The notes under the pieces: model-generated
Database searches by the model: none
What the model was told of the DNA's origin: nothing
What the model saw: the letters and a program-made list of their open reading frames with translations, nothing else
In this document: piece by piece, positions 56,021-64,000 of the stretch
Numbering within the stretch: the stretch's first letter is position 1
How the letters are laid out: each line of letters begins with the position of its first letter
DNA from: Liopterus haemorrhoidalis
Taxonomy: Eukaryota > Arthropoda > Insecta > Coleoptera > Dytiscidae
Direction: 5' to 3'
Length of the DNA stretch: 64,000 bases
Assembly: GCA_963971575.1 (NCBI GenBank)
Contig: OZ020611.1
Span: forward strand, 145,912,419 to 145,976,418
Made by a program: the position numbers and the translations under genes

Positions 56021-56857
56021 ATCATGTTTATTCGTATAATATATAGACTGTAGAATTCGTCATGTATATAATTTAGAAATACGAAAAGAAAAATACACAT
56101 AAAAAAGTAATAATAATACACAATATAAATATAATAAGATAACTTAGTATTAATAAAAAAATGCGAGGGTGAAAATATAAACAATAAACGACAGTAACGT
56201 AGACAAATATAAAAGTCTTACATATTGTTTTCAGATAAGAAATCCCATACAGAGTTATATGCTTTCTGAACAAAAAAGAATTTAACTTTATTTTTAAATA
56301 TGCGAATTAAAGATATGTCTTTCAATTCATGCAGTAGCTTGTTATGCAAGACACAAGACATGTTTTAAATCATTGGCATGTTGTGGTAATTATGCAAATC
56401 TTTGTTTAAATTGAACAGACCAGGATATTCAAAAGAAATGTTAATATGTTGTTACCTATTTGTAAACTATACTCTATCTCAAAAAGGCTGATAATAATAA
56501 ATCATTTTGTCAGGCAATACCAGTGGCGTGCACATTTTAAACACGTTTAAATTGGTTTTGTGTATTTCTATATTACTATTTATCATTTTATTAAACGCAT
56601 AAACGCATGTGACCATATTTATCATATCATTAAACACACCCCTGTGACCATATTTTTTCTCAAAATTTTAGGGTCAAATTTGTATGGTCTGTTGTGCTTA
56701 ACCCTAGTTCGTATTCCCATATAATATGTGCGGCACACTCGGTTGTTATTAACAATATTTCGTTTCGAACTAATCATATTTTGTCGCTTTTGTTTTGCCG
56801 CTTCTGTGTGATAAAACAATAACTTTTTACAAATAATAAATTTTACTCACAACCATA
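56021..56857. other. AT-rich spacer, nothing recognised
   Basis: Low-complexity frames only. ATATTTATCATATCATTAAA-type short repeats near 56600-56640. Confidence 0.45.
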
Positions 56858-57330
56858 CGAGGGTTGCCTCTTATATTTAGGGATTGTGCTAAACTAGGAT
56901 TAACGTGGATTAACCCAGCAACAGTGTTTATCGATGGTTTGCCGATTTCAATCGTGGCCGTAGTTCGCTTAAGAACGAATTTCGTGAAAGTCGTCCAAAA
57001 TCGGTTGTTGTTCCGGAAAACATTGACGCTGTGCGTGAACTGATACTGCAAGATCATCATGTGACTTATCGTGAGATTGAGGTATCCTTGGGCATTAGTA
57101 GAACCAGCATACATTCACTATTGCTTGAACATTTGGCCGTCAAAAAGATTTGTTCGCATTGGATTGCACATAATTTGACAATCGCAGTGGAAAACCCTGA
57201 ATCGGAGTGGAAAAAGTGCTTTGAAAATTAGTGCTCTTCATGGAGAATATTTTGACAAACAATAAAGCCACATTTGTTGATAAATAATTGTTTTTGATCT
57301 CAAATCCCGAAATATAAAAAGCAACCCTCG
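56858..57330 (+). mobile_element. Mariner deletion derivative (MITE-like), copy 3
   Basis: The ends CGAGGGTTGCCTCTTATATT and AATATAAAAAGCAACCCTCG are flanked by TA (56856-56857, 57331-57332). At 473 bp it is shorter than copies 1 and 2. A second deletion removes the leader and start codon region: sequence jumps from GGGATTGTGCTAAACTAGGA to GATTAACCCAGCAACAG. The core deletion is the same as in copies 1 and 2. Confidence 0.85.
56905..57231 (+). pseudogene. HTH frame of deleted mariner, copy 3
   Basis: The frame carries both HTH units: VYRWFADFNRGRSSLKNEFRESRPKSVVVPENIDAV, then RELILQDHHVTYREIEVSLGISRTSIHSLLLEHLAVKKICSHW. It joins IAHNLTIAVENPESEWKKCFEN to the C-terminal segment and stops at TAG 57229-57231, before the tail. 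This is the best-preserved HTH of the three copies; there is no start codon in the usual position. Confidence 0.7.
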
Positions 57331-57332
57331 TA

Positions 57333-58139
57333 TAACTTAAAAATTAATCAGAGTATTCGCTTCTCCAAAATGAACACCCTTTTGCTCTCAATAACCCCAG
57401 ACACAGACATTGTAGGCTATAATTGAGTAAACCTGTACATAATATGCCCGTTAAAGGATATTTAGTTTAAGAATTGATTTAAGCACCTTTGTAAAATAGT
57501 AGACTTTATGTAATTTCTTGTATACGATATTAACTTGCAATATCCAGCTTAGGAAGTCGTGAATTATGACGCCAATAAGTTTTCAATCAAGTTGGATTTC
57601 TAAATCTGGACCAAGATTAATGTACCACGTGTAACATTTTTATCTATTTTGGGCGGAATCGACGGAACCGCTCTTTGTCGGATTTTGTCGAGAACACAAA
57701 GAACTTCATTGAATTTAGTTGGTCTCGTTCGAGGTAGTTTTGATGCTCGCAGGCATGGTCATTTGACACAAAGTTTACATAACCTGGAGTAAATATTAAA
57801 TGTTAGTTAATAAATTATATTTTAACAGGTTTCGCCAATAGTTTAGCTTTTCAAAATTTTTAATGTGTTAGGTTTTGTAATATCTCATTCATTATTGACA
57901 TTATCAAAAATGTATATAACAAAAATTGTTTATAATAAGAAAACAAATCTTTTTTCTTCAATATACTTTTTCAATTGGATGAATATTTGCAGAGTTACGA
58001 GAGTACTCCTTAAAATGTAATCTTAAAAATTTCTCACTTATTACTTACTTTACTTTAAAAATTTATATGAGGAAAATTTATATATTTTTTCTTCTTCAAT
58101 GCAGTTTTTAATAAGAAGATTATTTAGGGGGCATGAAGA
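57333..58139. other. AT-rich spacer, nothing recognised
   Basis: No gene or repeat end was identified. Confidence 0.45.
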
Positions 58140-58740
58140 ATGTTACTAGAAGATGGCGTATCATTTACTTAAGGCTGCGTATAACCCCAAAAGGTTACGA
58201 GTTTCTTATACAAAACTACCAATCTGAAAGAAAATTAAGAACAATCTATTCATCAAATTTTACACCGAATTTTTATCTATCTAATAGGATAATTTTAATT
58301 GTAGAAACACTGATTGTAAAAATATTATCGCTCAATAAGTTAATAATAGACATCTGCAACATTGTTCTGTTATTTTTTAAATCTATTTATGGGTTTCAAA
58401 TATATTTACATAAATTTGTGTCGAAATTTTTTTCGATTTGATTACTTACAGTTTAGAACCCTCGTCGAAAAATATTATGCTTGATCATAATGGAATTCCA
58501 CTTGGTACACGTATTCTTCATATAAATTAAATTATTTTTACCCATAACACCTCTTATGAAATCCGCGGCAGATTCAAGATGGCAGCAAATATAGACTACC
58601 AAGTACAATAACTATAAATAGTTTTCAAAATAGAACAAAATAGCTACAAACTTCTTTGTAGAATGAAGCTTTAGCTACAATTTGTCGCATCGTACGCAAA
58701 TATGCGTCGATTGGTTTACAAGATGGTGTGACGAAAAAAT
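58140..58740 (-). repeat. Interspersed family A, inverted copy
   Basis: TTTTTATCTATCTAATAGGA, then TTCCACTTGGTACACGTATT, AGTACAATAACTATAAATAG and CGATTGGTTTACAAGATGG match 8577-9130 in reverse order and orientation. It is the most complete copy in the window and ends at ACAAGATGGTGTGAC. Confidence 0.7.
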
Positions 58741-59149
58741 GAACGATCTTTTTAAAATAATTTATGGTCTGTTAATCGAAGAGCTTTAAAAACAAATTTT
58801 ATGTTAAAATATTTTATTGTTAATTTTAATTCGATTACCTAATACCATTATTTAGGTTTCAAAATATGTGCAGTATTTTTTTTTTATATATATAGCAAGG
58901 TTCATTAAGATTTTTAAAATTGCGCCTATGGCTTCCATTGGTTGTTTTAAATCATACGCTCCGCCCCTCTGGTTTTGTATACATGACACATAGAATGAAA
59001 ATATAATTCCAACAATTCCAATTGGTTATTAAATTTACACTCTTTAAAATTAAATGCAACATTTAGAAAAATATAACTAGAAATTTGACAAATTAATTTA
59101 AACAAAATAAAAATGAAAAAAAAAACAAAAAATAAAATTGACTCCTCTT

Positions 59150-59222
59150 TCAAGGATCGAACTCTAGAAATCTGTGTAGCTAGCGAGCAACGTAACCACT
59201 AGACCACCGTATGCTTTACGAT
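59150..59222 (-). other. tRNA-like Pol III module in copy 3
   Basis: The minus strand shows GGTGGTCTAGTGGTTACG, the best A-box of the three copies, and GAGTTCGATCC (B-box), followed by a T-rich run. The anticodon arm GCTCGCTAGCTACACAG is unlike those of copies 1 and 2. An intact acceptor stem is not evident. Confidence 0.65.
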
Positions 59223-59689
59223 TTAACGTGTTATATAACTATAACATTTGTTCATCGTCAACCAAAAAACGCAAAAAATGCGTTATTTTCCGAAAACATA
59301 TTCTGATCAAAAATTCCTGTTGTACTATTCCGGTTCACACCAATGTACAGTACTTAGAATTTTTTCAGATTTTTAGTTTAAACTATCTGGGCTACAGGGT
59401 GTGGGACAAAAAATTTTTGCACAATTTTGGCAAAAATCACGTCAAAATAATTTATTTTGCAAAAATAAAATTTTAATCGTTAATTCACGTACTAATTTTT
59501 CATTTGATACCCTACTGAGAATTTAAAAAATATATATTTTTTTTCGATGAGCACATATTTGTTTATATTTTTAGGGGGATATGTTTTTTAGATGTTTCAG
59601 TATTTCTCCTATGTGCGGGTCAAAGAGTTGTATAAGCATGCCAAATTTCAATTTTCTAGATTTAGCCGTTTGGCTACAATTTTTACCGA

Positions 59690-59711
59690 ACAGACAGACA
59701 GATAGACAGAC

Positions 59712-59760
<49 letters not shown>

Positions 59761-59777
59761 GGCAGACAGACAGACGA
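59690..59777 (+). repeat. (CAGA)n microsatellite in copy 3
   Basis: About 20 units, interrupted by GATA and GGCA variants, unlike the pure tract of copy 1. Confidence 0.95.
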
Positions 59778-59989
59778 CAATATGACCGTATAAGGGTTTT
59801 GTGGTCATACCTACAAAACCCTAAAAATGAATAAAAGAAAAGAAATTATTCCTTTCTGTTTAATGCAGATTTTAATAACATATATATTTGAGGAGCTATG
59901 GGGAGAACTATCTATAAACGAAGTATCTCACTTATCATTTACGTCCCAGCAAAATATACATTACAAAAACCGTACGAATTACCGGTCCT

Positions 59990-60130
59990 ACAGATAGTAT
60001 GTTTCAATATATTTCCTATATGCGGTTCAAAGACTGTACCTATATGCATGCCAAATTTCAAGTCGTTAAGTTCGTAGACATATGAATAACGGTATATGGG
60101 CTTATTAGTCATATCTACGAAACCCTAGAA
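59990..60130 (-). repeat. Diverged fragment of the tRNA-bearing element
   Basis: CCTATATGCGGTTCAAAGAC, GCATGCCAAATTTCAAGTCG and GTCATATCTACGAAACCCTA parallel copy 3 at 59605-59825, but with no microsatellite. It shows that the family existed before the microsatellite, or that the tract can be lost. Confidence 0.65.
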
Positions 60131-60325
60131 AACACCCAGCAAATCCTAAAATATTATAATGATAACTATTCATATTAATACATTTTTTTCTTTTTTTGCT
60201 ATATTTTGTGTACTGTTTTGTGAAGGTTACATTTTCTCAGGGAAATTCGTTAATAAAATATTAGATTCACTTGTGATCTGTCATTGCTTTACGACTGACG
60301 TTCATCGTTGTTTTTTTCATTGCAG

Positions 60326-60548
60326 GAAGCGTATAGACGTTGGGTGTGCAGTTCTTTGGTGCCTCATGTGTGGACGATGCGTGACGAGAAGAACGAGTCA
60401 CGTCTGACCCGCGTCAAACCGTGCCGCAGCGTTTGCCAGACGGTGGAGCAACGCTGTCCCTACATGCTGCCGGGGGATTCTTCTAGACCGAGTGATAAAC
60501 CCACCCATCCTACGCAGTATGCTGGAGAACCTACCTTTCTCTGTCTGG
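60326..60548 (+). CDS. NALF1/FAM155 (NLF-1)-like internal exon
   Basis: This is a host exon. It has an acceptor TTTTTTTCATTGCAG (to 60325) and a donor GGTAAGTT (intron from 60549). The 223 nt encode EAYRRWVCSS, VWTMRDEKNESRL, KPCRSVCQTVEQRCPYMLPG, a proline/serine-rich loop and TQYAGEPTFLCL, starting in phase 0 and ending after the first base of a codon. The cysteine pattern (WVC, PC...VC, RCPY, FLC) and the YRRW and YAGEPTFLC phrases match the extracellular cysteine-rich domain of NALF1/FAM155 (NLF-1 in nematodes). These proteins assemble with, and help the membrane delivery of, the NALCN sodium-leak channel. GC content is far above that of the flanks. Other exons are outside the window. Identification is from recognised motifs. 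Confidence 0.75.
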
Positions 60549-61095
60549 GTAAGTTACACTTCAATTATATATTATTGGCGCCATCAAACATTCACGATGG
60601 GAAGACAAGAGGACTTTATAAACTACTATTATTCAAAAGAAGACACAAAAATATAAGTCGGTACGTATAACTAAAACGGCTATAAGTTAGGAGAATTCTT
60701 GTTTTTATGACAAATTTCATGTCACTTGTAGTTCAGGAAATATGTAGTTTTCAAAAGAAAGTTACTGTGAGGAGGTCAGATTATGCGACAAAAAAATTTG
60801 CCGGCACATCGACAAAAACCTCGAAAAACGTGCACAAAATGTTTTTTTGCAAATATGTCCGTTCCGTCAAAACATTTTTTGGGACGTTTCTCGAGGTTTT
60901 TTTCTGAAGTTCCGGCAAAAACTTTTCGTCTAAAAATGTGACCTGAAGAACAACACCTCAAGATGCATTCATTCCACAAATTTCTGAAACTCCCGCATAA
61001 CTTTCTCCAAAACCAACACGAATTTTGAACTGCAATTTTCTGGTCTATTGTAGCTAAAAACAAAATAAGAGGCTAAGATCTCTCAACAAAGAAGA
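60549..61095. other. Intron with an imperfect inverted repeat
   Basis: TTTGCCGGCACATCGACAAA and ACCTCGAAAAACGT (60795-60833) pair with ACGTTTCTCGAGGTTTTT and GTTCCGGCAAAA (60889-60930), arms of about 50 bp at roughly 80% pairing. The frames on both strands here come from this repeat. No gene is seen. Confidence 0.6.
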
Positions 61096-61099
61096 ACTT

Positions 61100-61430
61100 T
61101 CATGTAAACCTAAATGTTGCGCCCGTAGCGCTTCTTGGGTAGAGATAAGCCAAGGACCAGTGCCACCTTGTGTTTGCCGGGCACAGAGCGAGCATATTGT
61201 ATATCACGCAAGCTGGAAGGAAGGAGAAATTGCTTTTAAACTTTTCACTGGACGTATATGCCAGTCTTGGCACAAGGGTATGCGTTTGCCTTTGGAGTGA
61301 TAGGTTCCTGATGAAGCCAACATATAAATGTTATCATGAAGATCCTTAAGCGTAAGACGACCTCTTGAGTCCTTTGCGTGAGATGGAGTGACGCGTAACG
61401 TGTAGCGAGCACCGAGCATTGAGAAGGAAA
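61100..61430 (-). pseudogene. Unidentified degraded coding segment
   Basis: The minus-strand frame 61204-61419 reads MLGARYTLRVTPSHAKDSRG, then RLTLKDLHDNIYMLASSGTYHSKGK and RIPLCQDWHIRPVKSLKAISPS. A one-base shift then continues as LRDIQYARSVPGKHKVALVLGL and SLPKKRYGRN. Both parts have balanced composition, and the GC content is well above the surroundings, so this was once coding: a processed pseudogene or part of a mobile element. I do not recognise the protein. It has no splice signals, and is opposite in strand to the NALF1-like exon whose intron it lies in. Confidence 0.45.
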
Positions 61431-61509
61431 TTATCCCTAGCTTTATAATGCCTAGATACGAATTTAATCTCGTTATTAAACGAGATAACGAGAATTAAAA
61501 ATTTCTAGA

Positions 61510-61800
61510 ACTGGGTACCTTATATCATTACCTAGTTATTACCTGCTACCCATTAATAATCCACTATCTTCTAATTACCCGCTATTCCTGTTAATTACCT
61601 GCTACCCGTTAATTAAAAATGGAAGAGGGATTTTTTTCAACACAATACTCAGATAAACAGAAATACCTCACAATTACCCGTTAATTATCCGCTACCCGTT
61701 AATAATTAACAAGTAATGGGTACGTATCGGGCAACGGATACCGGGTAATAAAAATCGGAACCAGGTAAAAAGTTAACGGGTTGGGTAGCGGGTACTAGAG
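61510..61800. repeat. Degenerate TACCCGTTAAT repeat cluster
   Basis: ATTACCTGCTACCCATTAAT, ATTACCTGCTACCCGTTAAT and TTATCCGCTACCCGTTAATA occur on the plus strand. The inverse forms GGTACGTATCGGGCAACGGA and TAACGGGTTGGGTAGCGGGT follow after 61700. The two halves can pair, so this is probably an old palindromic element of TACCCG units. Confidence 0.65.
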
Positions 61801-62879
61801 GACACCTCGTCATTCCTACTTGAAAGTACCGTGCATTTGATGTAAAACTTACTGGCTAAGTAAATTACTGGCTACATTACCAAAGCTGCAGTAGGAACGT
61901 CTATGTTCTGATCATATGGTCTGGTTAACTCCTACTCACAATGGTGCCCTTGTTAATATTACGACGATGGTTTAACATTCTTCATTACAAGATATAGACA
62001 TAGATGTAGACGTGAACATAGACGTAGACTATGTTTCTGCAAGAATGCATCGTCTTCTTTTCAAGTTGGTAGTATAACTGAATTGCATTGCTATACCTAA
62101 AGTGTGAACTGGTGGGTTTGTTGAGAAATGAATTTCTACCAAATGACTAGCAAAAAGTAGGGCAGGTTTTACCATTAGGTGAGTCTGGGTAATCGCCGAG
62201 GGACGCCACGGTATGGTGGCGTTGTAAAGCCATTAAATTATTACTTTTATGTACTTATGTGTAGCATATAAAAATTTTATTTTAATATTTTTTTTATACC
62301 TTCATTACCTAAATTTAATTAATTTAGAGGCTGCCGAATTATAAAATGAAAAAACTGATTGAGCTACCAGGTTCAAGCCTAGGAGTACGACTTGCAGTTT
62401 GGTGAGTTGAGATGAGTAAATGCTCCTACGTTGTATAAAGTTAGACAACGCTGGTACCAAAGTTGAATGTAACATTTAGCATTGGTGGAAATTTGTAAAT
62501 GCGTAGCATACAGACAATGTGTCGATTAAGCGCCAGCGTTTGCTAAGTACAAAAATAGTGAACCTTGGCCAACGTTAGTAAAATGGAGTCTGATAGTGAA
62601 AGTGAGGTTATGGTCGCAACTTCAACCATGCTTTTGATATTTAAATTAGATTATAAGTATTAAAAATTACTTTTTACTCTAAGTAGACTTTTGTTTTTTT
62701 ATTTGAATTTTACGTGCTTCACCTTATTTAGGTATTAGCACTTAACAATTCAGTTATGTACAATTCATGTTCTTATAATAATAAATTCACAATAACAGCT
62801 CACATAATATTGACAAATATAAACAAATAATAACATATTAATACAATCATATTTTATTGATCAGATCACTATCTAGAAC
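61801..62879. other. Spacer, nothing firm
   Basis: A short hexamer-like run (GATATAGACATAGATGTAGA, 61989) is present. ATGGAGTCTGATAGTGAAAG at 62583 (MESDSESEVMVATSTMLL) resembles the N-terminus of PIF/Harbinger transposases, but the frame closes after 25 codons. No other support. Confidence 0.35.
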
Positions 62880-64000
62880 AAATTACAATATTTTTGGGGT
62901 ATTAATGTCGTCCAATATTTCTCCGATGTTTGTTGGTAGTTGATGGTTATTCCGTTCCAGCTGGTATTTTTGACAATAGATTAGGATGTGCTCTACACTT
63001 AATGCTGTATTGCATTCTTCGCAGATGGTTGAATTAGTTCTTTTAAATAGGAAGTCGTTCGTAATCCTGGCGTGGCCAATCTTCAGTCTTGTTAAAACTA
63101 TTTGGTCTCTTCGTCTTCCAGTTACTGGCTGCCATTTGGTATTTGTGTCCTGGATTGTTCGGAGCTTATTTGGTGTTATCGCTTTCCATCGCAGTATCAA
63201 TTTTTCTCTTGCATCGGATTTTATTTGGGCTTTGAGGTCATATGCCTGGATTGGTACTTTGGTTATTGCGAGGCTAGTAGCCTCTTTAGCAGCATCATCA
63301 GCCTGCTCATTTCCATACCAGTATGTAATGGTATACATATAAAAATAATTTCCAGGTTTCTTTGGGAGAGGCGGAATAAAAGGTCTTGGATAAATTTTAC
63401 AAGGGGATGTTTTGGGAACATTGCTGATAAGGACTGAAGTGAACTGAGAAAATCTGAGCATATTACGTATCTGCTATTGTTTGTATTTAGCTGCGGTATA
63501 TATACTGACCTCATTTGGAAGATGGTATTTGTGTGTTTCGTTATCCATAATTATAGCTGATCCTATTTTATTGCCAATCTTTGATGCATCAATGTATGTA
63601 AAATGGCTATTCTCGTATCTTTGTTTTATGACTTGGAATTCATTTTCTATAATATTGGGATATTTTTGTCATAGTGTAAGAGTGTAAGTTAATTTTTAGT
63701 ATATGAATAAGCCATGGGGGGACTTTAGAGCTTTCATTTGTTTCCATGTTTGGTATGGTGGAATTTCTGGAATTAAGTAATTGGTGTATACTTGTTTGGA
63801 AGAGGGTGTACTTTTTAACGCTTGTTACAGGGGACGTATGATCAAAAATATACTGGAATGCAGGGTGATTTTTTTGGGTTGTTAAGTTGCACACATACGA
63901 TAACGTTAATTATTTCTCTTCGGTCTTATAGGTCAGTATAGGCTCTGAATAGGGCTAGATCTGTATGCTCCGGATATCAGTCTTAGTGCAGCATGATGTA
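62880..64000 (-). pseudogene. LINE RNase H and C-terminal region, runs off window
   Basis: The minus strand has, from the right edge, a degraded C-terminal RT/linker frame (63640-63894), then RNase H. That reads FTYIDASKIGNKIGSAIIM with the first aspartate (about 63565-63610), ICSDFLSSLQSLSAMFPKH with the second, and YGNEQADDAAKEATSL with the last. The C-terminus follows: RRRDQIVLTRLKIGHARITNDFLF, CEECNTALSVEHILIYC and a terminus near 62883. Frame changes occur around 63300 and 63480. The YTDGSK core is IDASK, which weakens the site. Same I/R1-type architecture as 17940-18715. The rest of the element is outside the window. Confidence 0.85.

Larger units (their letters stand above)
58785..59826 (-). 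repeat. tRNA-bearing interspersed element, copy 3
   Basis: This is inverted relative to copy 1. The distal part begins AAACAAATTTTATGTTAAAA, so it lacks the palindromic terminus seen in copies 1 and 2. It continues with the conserved block (GGTTCATTAAGATTTTTAAA), the tRNA-like module, a second conserved block (TATCTGGGCTACAGGGTGTG), the (CAGA)n tract and TATAAGGGTTTTGTGGTCAT to CCTACAAAACCCTAA. Confidence 0.8.

Noticed and set aside
60707..61063. Frames on both strands after the NALF1-like exon
   Set aside because: They derive from the imperfect inverted repeat and have no homology that I recognise.
62986..63437. Plus-strand frames of 118 and 111 codons
   Set aside because: Antisense shadows of the LINE RNase H and C-terminal frame.

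Overview
The window is AT-rich, repeat-dense animal nuclear DNA, most likely from an insect with a large genome. The evidence is spliceosomal splice sites, polyadenylation-style LINE tails, and a mix of mariner (mauritiana-, mellifera/irritans-like and DD41D), hAT, pogo-like and Tc1 elements, RTE-, Jockey/CR1-, I/R1- and R2-like LINEs, and a tRNA-derived SINE. There are no operons, ribosome binding sites or CRISPR arrays. Family names come from reading the translated sequence, not from a database search.

The only well-supported host coding sequence is one GC-rich exon at 60326-60548 (+). It has a clean polypyrimidine/AG acceptor and a GTAAGT donor, and encodes part of a cysteine-rich NALF1/FAM155 (NLF-1)-like protein, an accessory subunit of the NALCN sodium-leak channel. 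A second, weaker exon candidate is at 28532-28662 (-). The rest is best read as intron or intergenic DNA built from nested transposon remains.

Layout: 0-5.9 kb has two mariner remnants, a 2.1-kb hAT with an 8-bp target duplication enclosing a LINE 3' end, and a mariner deletion derivative. 6.4-9.1 kb has the first copy of a microsatellite-bearing element with a tRNA-like centre, then two units of another repeat (family A). 9.8-20.6 kb has LINE and mariner fragments, a SINE, a 20-bp perfect hairpin and a pogo-like element. 20.7-22.0 kb holds a structurally intact DD41D mariner with an open transposase gene. 22-24.2 kb has a direct duplication, one copy of which carries a hAT-like MITE while the other keeps the empty site. 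24.9-30.1 kb has a 1.5-kb interspersed repeat (family B), two hairpins and a 0.5-kb foldback element. 30.9-36.6 kb has LINE RT pieces split by a TIR element, a 1.3-kb hAT with a perfect 8-bp duplication, and two opposed mariner pieces. 37.7-39.1 kb is a hAT-like element with the second tRNA-bearing element nested in it. 41-50.8 kb has mariner and LINE remnants, including a LINE with an uninterrupted reverse transcriptase. 51-57.3 kb has family B, a 1.5-kb foldback element with tandem units, an R2-like LINE end and a third mariner deletion derivative. 58-60.1 kb has family A and the third tRNA-bearing element, just before the NALF1-like exon. The right end is a LINE RNase H region running off the window.

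The most unusual signal is the roughly 1-kb element present three times (6400-7466, 37918-38955, 58785-59826). Its flanks are well conserved, but each copy has a different tRNA-like segment (A-box, B-box, T-run) at the same internal place, plus a TCTG/CAGA microsatellite of very different length at one end.
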